Shown: positions 31,917-40,633 of the stretch, piece after piece | Numbering within the stretch: the first letter of the stretch is position 1 | How the letters are laid out: each line of letters begins with the position of its first letter | DNA from: JBPCQA01 sp050998615 | GTDB lineage: Bacteria > Actinomycetota > Actinomycetes > Propionibacteriales > Nocardioidaceae | NCBI GenBank assembly: GCA_050998615.1 | Contig: JBPCQA010000044.1 | Coordinates: 1-58,840, forward strand | Length of the DNA stretch: 58,840 bases | Direction: 5' to 3' | Translations under genes and position numbers: made by a program | Notes under the pieces: generated by a model | What the model saw: only the letters and a program-made list of their open reading frames with translations | Database searches by the model: none | Told to the model about the DNA's origin: nothing

Positions 31917-31970
31917 CTCCCAGACCCTAATCGCCGACGCGGCACCAAGAACAGCGCCTGGGCTCCCACG

Positions 31971-32315
31971 GTGCCGACCGGCTTCGAGAGCTGGGAGGAC
32001 TGGCTCACCCAACACGGCGTACCGGAAGACGAGTGGGACACCGGGGCGTCCATCTCCGACCCCAACGACAAGGCGCCTGAGATCTCATTCCTCCAGGTGC
32101 CCGAGGCCAAGACGGTGAAGAACCGCCTGCACCTCGACATCCAGATCGGCGGAGGTCGACACCAGCCGGTGGAGCTGCGGTGGCCACGAGTCGTCGCCGA
32201 GGTCGAGCGGCTCGCCGGTCTCGGTGCGCGGGTGGTCCAGGAGGTAGGCCAAGACGGCCGGCCGGACCACGTCGTCATGGCCGACCCCGAAGGCAACGAG
32301 TTCTGCGTAGTTTGA
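31971..32315 (+). pseudogene. Glyoxalase-like (VOC) protein lacking its N-terminal strand-helix unit
   Basis: The 114-residue frame matches the C-terminal three quarters of actinobacterial glyoxalase-like VOC proteins: PTGFESWEDWLTQHGVPEDEW, ISFLQVPEAKTVKNRLHLD, and the closing DHVVMADPEGNEFCVV. Family members normally have about 25-30 more residues at the front (a metal-site strand and helix ending in ALGY). Upstream of 31971 the frame is open but shows no such sequence, and the divergent rpe start is only 55 bp away. It is probably a 5'-truncated remnant, or a reduced domain started at GTG 31971. Confidence 0.6.
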
Positions 32316-32342
32316 GCCAATCGGGGGAAGCGGAGGCACGCA

Positions 32343-33035
32343 TGCAGGCGACGCGTCAGGTGATCGCGTGGCGAGGTCTTGCTCTGGTCTCGGTGGCGTT
32401 CGGGCTCGCGCTGATCGCGGCTGGATCGATGGCGGTCTCTGCGGTGCTCGTCGCGGTCAGTCATCTGGCCACGACCTCGGCGTTCGACCTGCTGGTTTGG
32501 ACACTGGTGAGCTGGCTCGTCGTACGTGCTCTGCGCGACGGCGGACGCACGTGGCTCCTCGTCGGGCAGGTGGCGGTGCGTCGCCGTCGCCTATCTGGTG
32601 TTCGTCGTGCTCCTTGTGGCGCTCGGCGGCAAGCCGTACTACCTGGGTGGTATGTACCCGGCGCTGCTCGCCGCCGGTGCCGAGCCGACGCTGGCGTGGA
32701 TGCGCCGCGGAGCGACAAGCGTGCGTCGCGCGCTGCTGGCGTTAGGCATTGTGGTGTCCGGTGTCGTGTCGGCCGTGCTGATGTTGCCGATCGTGCCCGT
32801 CGGAGTGCTTCACGACACTCCGATCGTCGCCATCAACTACGACGCCGGCGAAACGGTCGGCTACCCGCGGGCAGAGTTGCACAGATGGTCCGCCAGCGTG
32901 CAACGGGTGGCCACGATCGACAACGGCGTACGGTTTCCAGCCGTCAACTGCCGAACTTCCAATCACCGAGCCGGGCTCGCAACCTTCAATCACTGGCTCG
33001 TCCGTGGCATGTCGACCCAGGCTGTGCTCGCGTGA
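32343..33035 (+). pseudogene. Remnant of a GT39-type (ArnT/PMT-like) membrane glycosyltransferase
   Basis: Two adjoining frames carry parts of one protein. From 32343 the first frame reads a membrane segment (LVSVAFGLALIAAGSMAVSA, then WTLVSWLVVRALRDGG). Near 32575 similarity moves to another frame: VAYLVFVVLLVALGGKPYYLGGMYPALLAAGA, VPVGVLHDTPIVAINYDAGETVG. The GGKPYYLGGMYP and NYDAGETVG blocks are typical of actinobacterial GT39 proteins that use lipid-linked sugars. The long N-terminal part with the catalytic Asp residues is missing, there is an internal frameshift/deletion, and the C-terminal TSNYGEAG block is decayed (TSNHRAG). It cannot encode a working enzyme. It partly overlaps the 3' end of the methyltransferase gene. 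Confidence 0.65.
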
Positions 33036-34015
33036 CTGTCAACGGAGTTGGACTCTCCCGTGACCTGGAGGCCAAGCCGTCGTACCTGCGCGGCGGCCGT
33101 CGCGTCGCCCGTGCCGCCGTAGTGGCTGACCAGCACCCGACCAGCCGGCTCCACGAGCGACGTCAACGCGTGATCGACAAGGTCACGACGCCGGGCGACG
33201 GGCACCGCGTCGAGAAGCAGGTGCACGAAGGTAAATCGCATACCGGATCGAGGAGCGTAGTCGATAGCGTTGCCTACCTCGATGCGCTCGGCCCATTGCG
33301 GAAGCCGCTGCTGAGCCAGGCGCACCAGCCCGGGAGCAAAGTCCACTCCGTACGGCTCAATTTGCACCCCGCGCTCGGAGGCCCAGGCATGCACGGACTC
33401 CATCAGCAGCCCGTTGGCGCATCCCAGGTCCAAAAATGTGCCATCTCGACTCAGGGCAGCAACGATCATCTCCCGCCGGCGGCGCCATTCCTCGGGGCTG
33501 CTGCTCGACCCTGACCCCTGCTGAGGCGTCGTGCCTTTGAGGTACGCCGGCTCGAGCAGCCTGCGGTTGTCCGCGTAGTAACTGGCTTCGGCCTGGCTGA
33601 GGAAAGAGCGGCTCGCGTCGTCCACGACACGAGCCAGGTAGGCGCGACCCGCCTCGCGAAGTTGGCCGGCGACCATGCTCGGAGCACCGACCACCCAGTC
33701 AACGTCGACGTGGTGACCGTGGTGGCTGTCGCAGTCACCGTCGACCCAGACGAACAACTGCCCGCAGTCGATGGCGAATGGGTGGACCCGTTGTACTTGA
33801 AAACCTGCCGTGGTCAGCGGGATCCGAAAGGATGCGTCGAGCAGCCACGACTCGTCAGGCTCGACAACTCCCGATGGCAGCCGCAACGGATCATTGTCGA
33901 CTCGTACGGCGAAACATGAGCCGTCCGGCAAGAACGGGACGAACGTCAGACGGTGAACCGAATACTCGTCTGGGTCACTCGAAATCAGCAGGTAGGGCAC
34001 CCCCAGATTATGCAA
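32990..34015 (-). CDS. Nudix-like domain fused to class I SAM-dependent methyltransferase
   Basis: A 341-residue protein. The C-terminal half is a Rossmann methyltransferase: FLDLGCANGLLMES is motif I (about residues 192-205), YGVDFAPGLVRLAQQRL motif II region, and FTFVHLLLDAVP motif IV region. The N-terminal 130 residues look like a divergent Nudix fold (VHRLTFVPFLPDG ... LPSGVVEPDESWLLDASFRIPLTTAGF) with most catalytic Glu residues of the Nudix box missing. The target is unknown. The start is uncertain: TTG 34015 or GTG 34000. It lies between remnants and rsmB. Confidence 0.7.
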   Translation of the reverse strand: MHNLGVPYLLISSDPDEYSVHRLTFVPFLPDGSCFAVRVDNDPLRLPSGVVEPDESWLLDASFRIPLTTAGFQVQRVHPFAIDCGQLFVWVDGDCDSHHGHHVDVDWVVGAPSMVAGQLREAGRAYLARVVDDASRSFLSQAEASYYADNRRLLEPAYLKGTTPQQGSGSSSSPEEWRRRREMIVAALSRDGTFLDLGCANGLLMESVHAWASERGVQIEPYGVDFAPGLVRLAQQRLPQWAERIEVGNAIDYAPRSGMRFTFVHLLLDAVPVARRRDLVDHALTSLVEPAGRVLVSHYGGTGDATAAAQVRRLGLQVTGESNSVDSHASTAWVDMPRTSQ

Positions 34016-34107
34016 GGACCACTTGGCCTCTCAGCTTGATGCACCCGCCCAGTCGACAGCAATAACAAGACACGGGGGCCTCCTCAGCCACGGGACCTGC
34101 CGCCTTT

Positions 34108-35589
34108 TCAACAAGCGTCAGGGCTGCGGCGTCGTAGCAGGGACACGAACATCGCGTCGGTGCCGTGTCGATGCGGCCACAGCTGGAGATGCGGCCCGGC
34201 GCCGGGGTCCGGCACCTCCGGCAGGGTCGCCCGGGCGTCTTCCTCGGCCACGTCACGGCGACTCGACAGCACGGCGTCCACGACGCCACGCGTCTCGGCC
34301 AGGTGCGGCGAACAGGTCACGTATGCCACGACTCCCCCGGTCCGGGTCGAGTCGATCGCCGCGCCCAGCAAGGCCTGCTGCAACGGCACCAACGCGTCGA
34401 GGTCCGCGGGCTGCCGCCGCCAACGCGACTCAGGTCGCCGGCGCAGAGCGCCCAGGCCCGTGCACGGCGCATCGACGAGCACCCGATCGAACGCCCCGTC
34501 CCGCCACGCGGGCAGCCGGCCGTCGGCGACCGCGACCGGTGGCACGCCGCCGTTCGCGCGCAGAGCCTGACGCACCAGCCGAGCCCGATGCGGTTGGTGT
34601 TCGGCAGCAATCAACGTGGCCCCGCGCGCTCGAGCCAGCCCGGTAAGCAACGCGGCCTTGCCTCCCGGCCCGGCGCACAGATCCAGCCATCTTGAGTCGC
34701 CCCCGCTCAACTCGACACGCGCCAGGGCCAGCGCTGCGAGTTGCGATCCCTCGTCCTGGACCCCGGCGCGGCCCGATCGCACCGCGATTAGCGCGCCGGG
34801 ATTGCCGCCGTTGAGCACCACGGCGTACGGCGACCAGCGGCCGCGCTCCACACCCCGACCGGCAAGCCCTTTCCCGCCGACGCGCCAACTTTTTCCGGCC
34901 GAGCCGCCAACTTCTTCCGGCCGTTGGGTGCTCGCCGAGAGAGCCTCAGCCTCCAGCTCGTCAACCGACATCAGACCGGGCCGCACCGCCAACGTAACGG
35001 CTGGCGCCACATTGTCGGCCTCCAGCAGCGCGACAAGCTCATCGACATTGCCGAGCACATCGAGAAAGGCCGAGACGATCCACGCCGGGTGCGAGTATCG
35101 GACCGCCAAGTGACCCACCGGGTCGGCGTCGAGCGGCGGTGCGCACAAAGAGAGCCATTCGTCGAGCGAACGACCTTCGAGGCGACGGAGCACCGCATTG
35201 ACCAGCCGGACAGGTCGCTCGCCGACCGCTTCGCGCACTAACTCCGCGCTGGTTCCGACCGCGGCGTGAGCCGGCACTCGCATGCTGAGCAGCTGGTGGG
35301 CGCCAAGGCGAAGCGCGGTGCGCACCTCCGGCTGCACGGAAGCGGCGCCGGCGCTGACCAGCGGGTCGATGATCGCGTCGTAGCTGCCCTGCAGGCGGGC
35401 GGTCCCGTTCGCCAGCTCGGTGGCGAATGCGGCGTCTCGAGCGTCGACCCTCCGCTCGGTGAACAGCCTCGACAACGTCAAGTTGAGGTAGGCGTCGCAG
35501 AGGTCGACCGCCCGCAATGCGTCGTACGCCGCCTGTCGTGCGGGGTCAAGACACGTGCGTGGTCGAGCTCGACGCGTCGACTTGGTCAC
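34108..35589 (-). CDS. rsmB: 16S rRNA (cytosine-C5) methyltransferase family protein
   Basis: A 493-residue RsmB/NOP-type enzyme that should methylate a cytosine of 16S rRNA (C967 in E. coli). The N-terminal 140 residues form a NusB-like RNA-binding domain (RQAAYDALRAVDLCDAYLN). The catalytic domain shows the SAM site LDLCAGPGGKAALL, the first Cys motif VDAPCTGLGALRRRPESRW and the nucleophile motif YVTCSPHLAETR. A low-complexity insert of about 25 residues near residue 235 (STQRPEEVGGSAGKSWRVGG) arises from a short tandem repeat. The GTG start overlaps the fmt stop by one base. Confidence 0.92.
   Translation of the reverse strand: MTKSTRRARPRTCLDPARQAAYDALRAVDLCDAYLNLTLSRLFTERRVDARDAAFATELANGTARLQGSYDAIIDPLVSAGAASVQPEVRTALRLGAHQLLSMRVPAHAAVGTSAELVREAVGERPVRLVNAVLRRLEGRSLDEWLSLCAPPLDADPVGHLAVRYSHPAWIVSAFLDVLGNVDELVALLEADNVAPAVTLAVRPGLMSVDELEAEALSASTQRPEEVGGSAGKSWRVGGKGLAGRGVERGRWSPYAVVLNGGNPGALIAVRSGRAGVQDEGSQLAALALARVELSGGDSRWLDLCAGPGGKAALLTGLARARGATLIAAEHQPHRARLVRQALRANGGVPPVAVADGRLPAWRDGAFDRVLVDAPCTGLGALRRRPESRWRRQPADLDALVPLQQALLGAAIDSTRTGGVVAYVTCSPHLAETRGVVDAVLSSRRDVAEEDARATLPEVPDPGAGPHLQLWPHRHGTDAMFVSLLRRRSPDAC
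34883..34922. repeat. Short tandem repeat inside rsmB
   Basis: Two copies of roughly GCCAACTTYTTCCGGCC (about 34884-34900 and 34906-34922), 22 bp apart, create the low-complexity linker between the RNA-binding and catalytic parts of RsmB. Confidence 0.6.
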
Positions 35590-36518
35590 TAGCTGCCCAG
35601 CCGCGGTGGCGCCCTGCGTAAGCCACGTGCCCAGTCAGGGGCCACCATCGACGGCTTGCCCGCGGCTTGCACGTCGCCCAGCTCGACCGGATGGCTCCCG
35701 GTGCCGACCAGCACCGAATGCTTGCCGATCACCAGCTTCCCCGGAGCCAACGAGGGGGCGTCCGCGCACGGCTGCCGCACGGGGCCGAGTTTGAGCCGAG
35801 CACCGTTGACCGTGGTCCACGCACCCGGCGTCGGCGTGCAGCCACGGATGAGCCGATCGACGCGCTCCACGGGCGCCCTCCAGTCGACCTTGGCATCTTC
35901 CACGGTCAGCTTGGGAGCCAGCGACGCCCCCTCGACTGGTTGCGGGCGTTCCTCGAGCGTGCTGTCCCCGATGCCGTCGAGCGTGGTGACGAGCAGGCCA
36001 GCCCCATGTTCGGCCAGCCGATCGAGCAGCGTGCCAGCGGTGTCGTCGGACCGGATCGTCTCGGTGAAGAGCCCGTACGTCGGGCCGGCGTCCAGCTCCT
36101 TGACGATCCTGAACGTCGTCGCGCCGGTCACGTCGTCCCCGGCGATCAGCGCATGGTGAACCGGCGCCGCCCCCCGCCAGGCCGGCAACACCGAGAAGTG
36201 CAGGTTGACCCATCCGCGCGCCGGGATCGCCAGCGCAGCCTCCGGCAGCAGGCCGCCGTACGCCACCACCGGGCAACAATCCGGCGCAATGGTTCGCAGC
36301 CGGTCCAAGAAAGCGGGATCGCGGGGCGACGGCGGCTTCAGCACCTCCAGGGCATGCTCGGCTGCGAGGCACGCCACCGGTGAGGCGGTCAGCGCGCGAC
36401 CTCGACCACTTGGCGCGTCCGGTCTGGTGAGGACCGCGACGACGTCGTGCCGACCCGCGAGCAGCGCCTGCAAAGCCGGTAGGGCCACATCGGGAGTGCC
36501 CGCGAAGACGATGCGCAC
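35589..36518 (-). CDS. fmt: Methionyl-tRNA formyltransferase
   Basis: Formylates initiator methionyl-tRNA using 10-formyl-THF. The 309-residue length is normal. Starts with MRIVFAGTPDVALPAL; the active-site block is NLHFSVLPAWRGAAPVHHAL with catalytic Asn and His near residues 106-108, and the catalytic Asp in KELDAGPTYG near 143. The C-terminal OB-like tRNA-binding domain begins near IRGCTPTPGAWT. Order def-fmt-rsmB on one strand is the usual translation-initiation cluster. Confidence 0.96.
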   Translation of the reverse strand: MRIVFAGTPDVALPALQALLAGRHDVVAVLTRPDAPSGRGRALTASPVACLAAEHALEVLKPPSPRDPAFLDRLRTIAPDCCPVVAYGGLLPEAALAIPARGWVNLHFSVLPAWRGAAPVHHALIAGDDVTGATTFRIVKELDAGPTYGLFTETIRSDDTAGTLLDRLAEHGAGLLVTTLDGIGDSTLEERPQPVEGASLAPKLTVEDAKVDWRAPVERVDRLIRGCTPTPGAWTTVNGARLKLGPVRQPCADAPSLAPGKLVIGKHSVLVGTGSHPVELGDVQAAGKPSMVAPDWARGLRRAPPRLGS

Positions 36519-36524
36519 GGGTGG

Positions 36525-37070
36525 CTACAGCCCCTGCCCGTGCATCGGATGTGGTGACGTCTTGACGAGCGGCGCGGAAAGGCCACTCCACTCCGCCTCC
36601 CGGATCGCCTTCATCGCCGCCTTGCGAGTAGCAGCGTCCAGCCGATCGATGAACAACACCCCGTCGAGATGGTCGGTCTCGTGCTGAATGCACCGAGCGA
36701 GTCTCTCGGTGCCCTCGACCGTCACCGGCTCGCCGTACATCGTGAAACCGCTCGCGACCACGCGTTGGGCACGGACGCAGTCGAACGCCAAGCCGGGGAA
36801 CGACAGGCAGCCTTCTTCACCGTCTTGGATGTCCTCGGAAAGGGTCAGCGACGGATTGATCAGATGACGCACCTCGTCGTCCACCTGGTAGGTGAACACC
36901 CGCAGGCCGACGCCGATCTGAGGTGCGGCCAACCCGGCACCGGGTGCGGCCAGCATGGTGTCAGTGAGATCGCGCACCAGCGTGCGCAGCTGCTTGTCGA
37001 AATCGTCGACCGGAGCTGCCTTGCTGCGCAGAATGGGATCGCCGAACAGCCGGATGTCACGTACAGACAA
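36525..37070 (-). CDS. def: Peptide deformylase
   Basis: Removes the formyl group from new proteins, the counterpart of fmt. All three motifs are present: GAGLAAPQIG (residues about 44-53), EGCLSFP and HETDHLDG (metal ligands Cys, His, His with catalytic Glu). The 181 residues end with a tail of about 10 extra residues. The start is TTG with GGAG eight bases upstream; no in-frame ATG or GTG is nearby. It ends six bases before fmt. Confidence 0.96.
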   Translation of the reverse strand: MSVRDIRLFGDPILRSKAAPVDDFDKQLRTLVRDLTDTMLAAPGAGLAAPQIGVGLRVFTYQVDDEVRHLINPSLTLSEDIQDGEEGCLSFPGLAFDCVRAQRVVASGFTMYGEPVTVEGTERLARCIQHETDHLDGVLFIDRLDAATRKAAMKAIREAEWSGLSAPLVKTSPHPMHGQGL

Positions 37071-37112
37071 GGATTCGCTCCCGCTCCTGAAGGCCGGTCA
37101 TTGCCCGCGCGC

Positions 37113-37511
37113 TCACATGTTGTCCATGGCGTCGCGGGCGGAGGTCAGCGCGATGCTCGCCTCCATGACCTCTCCCTCGGCAAGGACAGCATCTCGACAG
37201 GCCAGCGCAAGCAGCGCTGGCAGTTGGGCGGGCGGGACGTCGGTGCGGCTGAGGACAATCCCGCCGACGACGTGTTCACGCGTGGCGGGGGTCGTGAGAC
37301 GTACGACGTCTTGCCCGCCGGTCACCGATGCCGCGAGTGGCCGTCGTAGGGCCCCGCCGGGGCGCTCGGGCTCGACGGTCATCCCGGGCACTCGGGCCAA
37401 CAGCTCCAACAAGCCGGTGAGGCCCAGCTGACGGTGAGCCGACCGCAGCACCGGAGCGACCTGGGCCGGGTCCAGCGGGTCGACGTACCCGGCAGGCAGT
37501 TCGTCGCTCAC
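37113..37511 (-). CDS. Hypothetical protein, 132 aa
   Basis: I do not recognise the family. The product is 132 residues, soluble and Ala/Leu-rich, with segments resembling an amphipathic helix bundle (QVAPVLRSAHRQLGLTGLLELLARV; PAQLPALLALACRDAVLAEG). The GTG start overlaps the stop of the upstream YbjQ-like gene by four bases, and it precedes def by about 40 bp. Such close coupling suggests that it works with the YbjQ-like protein; no function can be given. Confidence 0.7.
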   Translation of the reverse strand: MSDELPAGYVDPLDPAQVAPVLRSAHRQLGLTGLLELLARVPGMTVEPERPGGALRRPLAASVTGGQDVVRLTTPATREHVVGGIVLSRTDVPPAQLPALLALACRDAVLAEGEVMEASIALTSARDAMDNM

Positions 37512-38293
37512 TGCAGCGGCAGCACGAACTGCGGGGTGATGACCGCCGGCTCACCGGTACGGCGGACCGCTGTGCCGGAGGCGAAGAACTCCAGCGTGTG
37601 AGCTCCCCACATCCATTCGCTGGCTGCCCAGCTGACCCCGGTGACGCCGATGGCCTGGACTCGTTCGGCTTCGGCTTGCATACGGCTGAGGGCAGCCTCT
37701 CGCGCGTCGTAGTAGCCCTGGGTCCACTGCGGCATCTCGACGTTGCGTCCCACCTGTCGGAGGGTCTGCATGAATCCTTGCGAGGCGACGTGCCACACGC
37801 ATACCCCCATCACGAACTCGACCGGCAGATGACCTGTCTGCAGCAGCGTGTAGAAGTCCTGCACGCCGAGGTGACTGGTGAACGGCATACCGTCGGGTCG
37901 TCGGAAGGAGCCTGGGTTTGCCTCCGACACCACGGCGGTGCCGACCGCGATGAACTCGATGTGCTCTGCGCTGGCGCCGTGCTGACGAAAATCCAGCCGC
38001 ATTCCGACGATTCCGTCGGCGCCCACGGCTGCCGCCTCGGCGACCATCCGCGACATGGCGTTCATCCGAGCCGTGTACATCGCCTGGGTGAGCACCTGCA
38101 GCTCGATGGACTGGCGCAGCGTCTGTTGTTGCCAACCGATGTGGAAAACCGAGCTGCCCATCACGAACTCCAAGGGCTTGAACCCCGTTGTCTCCAACAG
38201 CGCGAACTCGGCGACCGACAGATCGCTGGTCCAGACCTTGCCTGCCTCCGCCAACCTCGCGGATGCGACTTCGTCTGGCTGAAACTCCGTCAT
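37508..38293 (-). CDS. Heavy-metal-binding (YbjQ/UPF0145-like) domain protein, two repeats
   Basis: A 261-residue protein with two tandem copies of a YbjQ-like domain. Copy 1 includes LLETTGFKPLEFVMGSSVFHIG and MVAEAAAVGADGIVGMRLD; copy 2 includes LLQTGHLPVEFVMGVCVWHV and MQAEAERVQAIGVTGVSW. The family forms beta-rich pentamers of unclear purpose; metal binding is only an annotation-level suggestion. ATG 38293 is preferred to the TTG two codons upstream. It is coupled to the following hypothetical gene and lies downstream of priA on the same strand. Confidence 0.8.
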   Translation of the reverse strand: MTEFQPDEVASARLAEAGKVWTSDLSVAEFALLETTGFKPLEFVMGSSVFHIGWQQQTLRQSIELQVLTQAMYTARMNAMSRMVAEAAAVGADGIVGMRLDFRQHGASAEHIEFIAVGTAVVSEANPGSFRRPDGMPFTSHLGVQDFYTLLQTGHLPVEFVMGVCVWHVASQGFMQTLRQVGRNVEMPQWTQGYYDAREAALSRMQAEAERVQAIGVTGVSWAASEWMWGAHTLEFFASGTAVRRTGEPAVITPQFVLPLQ

Positions 38294-38380
38294 AGGCAAC
38301 AGTCTATCGACGGCGCCCTCGCACTAGTCCACAGCGGCGGGTGGGGCTGATCCGCGAGGGCAGGTCTCGTGCTGGCCTGG

Positions 38381-40477
38381 TCAGATCAGCTCGGCCGGGT
38401 CGACCTGGACCCGGATCGGGGAAAGCTTGCGGCTGCTTCGCGCTGCCTGCACTTGCTTGAGCGCACGAGTCAGCGCCGCCCCACGATCGCGGCTGGACCG
38501 TATGACGACTCGGGCCACGTCGCTGCTGAGATCGACCGGCCCCAACACCTCCGTCTCCGCCGGCAGGTCGAGCGCGGCCATCACCTCGGCGACAACGGCG
38601 CCAGGTGCGGTGATGCTGGCGAGTCTGACAGTCGGGGCGAGCCGGGCCGACGCGCGTTCGGCCAGCTCGCGGGCGGCAAAACCGCTGGGATCGACGCGCA
38701 CCAACGCTTGCAACACGGGCAGCGACGGCTCGCCGACCGCCACCACACGGCCTCCTGAGCTTGCCGGGCGAACCAGTGCGGCGATATTGAGCCAGCGGCG
38801 CAGCGCCTCCTCGGTGGCGTCGAGGGTGGGTCGCCCGAGCGTCAACCAGGTGTCGAGGATGATCGCGGCGGCAAAACCTGGGCGGGCATCTTCTGCTTCG
38901 CCGCGAGGCCACGGTGCCGCCGCTTTCGTGCCCCGGTCTGAGGAGACGGTCACCATCGGCTCCGCGCCGGGGGTGGCGACCACAATCGCCGCCTGCGGGC
39001 CAATGTTGTCGAGCACGTGGTCACCGCCCGACGACAGCACGGGTGTCTGTGGGAAGCTGTGGCCCCACTCTTGCGCCGTACGAAGGGAGCCCACGATCGG
39101 TGCGCGAAGCTGCCGACCGTGACAGTGCGGGCACGACCATGCGTCGGCCGGCACCGCACACCACCGGCATGCCAGTGCTCGCTCGATGTCGGAGCGCCCG
39201 AGCGTCCCGCTGCAGTGAAAACAGCGGGCGGGTCGACGACAGTTGGCGCAGGCCAACGCGGGTTGGTAGCCATATCGGGGCACATGGACGAGCACCGGAC
39301 CGATGTGCAAGGCCTCCCGGACCACCTCGAAGACGCGTCGTGGCATCCGGGTGGCGCCGATGGCGGCGTCGCGCTCAAGCTCGCGTTCACTCTCACCGGT
39401 GATGTGGACGCGAGGCGAGACGGCCCGCCGGTAGTTGGCCGGCGCCTGCAGCGACACCGCCCAGCCGGCCTCTAGGAGAGCCGCACACTCCACCGATCGG
39501 CTGTGTCCGCCGAACAGCGCCGCGGTCTGCTCATGGTGTGCGCGAAGCAACAAGACCTCCCGGGCGTTTGGGTACGGCGCGCGCGGCTCGTCAAAGAGAT
39601 CGTCGCCGTCATCCCACATCGCCACGAGGCCCAGATCACGGACCGGGGCGAGCGCGGCAGCACGGGTGCCGACCACGATCTGCACCTGCCCTCGCGACGC
39701 GGCGAGGAAAGCCCGGTAGCGAGCAGCCGGCCCGAGCCCCGCGGTCAGCGCGACGTGGGCTCCACCGCCGAGCAGGTCTGCCAGCGCCTGGTCGACTCTG
39801 GCAACGTCACGGGCATCGGGCAGGCACAACAGGCTCCCCCGGCCCGATCGCAACGTTGCCGCTGCGACTGCGGCCAGCTGTGCAGGCCACACCGCCCCCG
39901 GCGTAGCCGTCCACACCGCGCGCGGTGACCCGCCGGTTGCCAGCCGGTCGAGCAGCGCCTGCCCGCCGACCTCGGCCGCCCAGCTGGCGGCCAGTCGCTG
40001 ATCGGACATGTCGAAGGGCTGCGCTCGGCACACCGGCGGCTGCTCGCCTTCAACCCTGGCATGCCGGGGAGGCACCGCGAGCCGGAGCACGTCGGCCACG
40101 GTGCCGGCGTATCGGTCAGCCACCAGGCGAGACACCGCCAGCACCGACTCGTGCAGCACCGGCTCCGCGGAGACCACCCGTCGCAGCGACGCGAGCCGAC
40201 CTGGATGTGTCGACCCGGACACCCGAGCAAGCAAGTAGCCATCGACATCGCGGCCAGAGAATCTCACCTTGACCCGGCAGCCGGGCACCGCCTTCTCGTG
40301 CATCGTCTCCGGAACCACGTAGTCGAACGCCCGGTCAAGATGGGCCAAGGCCAGGTCGACCGCCACTCGAGCAACCGGCAGCTGCGGTGCCGGGCCCGGT
40401 AGCGGCTTGGCGCGCCGCGTGCGCAGCTGGCTCTTCAGCAGCGCCAACTGCTCGACGGGTGCCGATGGCTTGGTCAT
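38381..40477 (-). CDS. priA: PriA-like primosomal protein without helicase motifs
   Basis: A 698-residue actinobacterial PriA relative. PriA restarts stalled replication forks. The N-terminal DNA-binding domain (ARVAVDLALAHLDRAFDYVVPE) and the zinc-binding cluster (CANCRRPARCFHC, CRWC, CPHCHG) are conserved. The helicase Walker A motif is absent: the equivalent region reads ATGGSPRAVWTATPG, and the DEEH box is replaced by MWDDGDDLF. ATP-driven unwinding is therefore unlikely, as is known for mycobacterial-type PriA. A structural or loading role is probable. Position near metK and def/fmt is the usual actinobacterial one. Confidence 0.92.
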   Translation of the reverse strand: MTKPSAPVEQLALLKSQLRTRRAKPLPGPAPQLPVARVAVDLALAHLDRAFDYVVPETMHEKAVPGCRVKVRFSGRDVDGYLLARVSGSTHPGRLASLRRVVSAEPVLHESVLAVSRLVADRYAGTVADVLRLAVPPRHARVEGEQPPVCRAQPFDMSDQRLAASWAAEVGGQALLDRLATGGSPRAVWTATPGAVWPAQLAAVAAATLRSGRGSLLCLPDARDVARVDQALADLLGGGAHVALTAGLGPAARYRAFLAASRGQVQIVVGTRAAALAPVRDLGLVAMWDDGDDLFDEPRAPYPNAREVLLLRAHHEQTAALFGGHSRSVECAALLEAGWAVSLQAPANYRRAVSPRVHITGESERELERDAAIGATRMPRRVFEVVREALHIGPVLVHVPRYGYQPALACANCRRPARCFHCSGTLGRSDIERALACRWCAVPADAWSCPHCHGRQLRAPIVGSLRTAQEWGHSFPQTPVLSSGGDHVLDNIGPQAAIVVATPGAEPMVTVSSDRGTKAAAPWPRGEAEDARPGFAAAIILDTWLTLGRPTLDATEEALRRWLNIAALVRPASSGGRVVAVGEPSLPVLQALVRVDPSGFAARELAERASARLAPTVRLASITAPGAVVAEVMAALDLPAETEVLGPVDLSSDVARVVIRSSRDRGAALTRALKQVQAARSSRKLSPIRVQVDPAELI

Positions 40478-40633
40478 GACGAGACAGTCCTACCACCCCT
40501 GCCCGACATATCTCGCGGTGAACCGATCCCCCTGTGGACACCGCCCTGACGGGTGAGACGCCGTCGGGAACCACCGGGCGTCGGGTTGTGTCGCGCCTGC
40601 GATGCCGAGGGTGTGGGCTCTAGGCTGTCGGCT

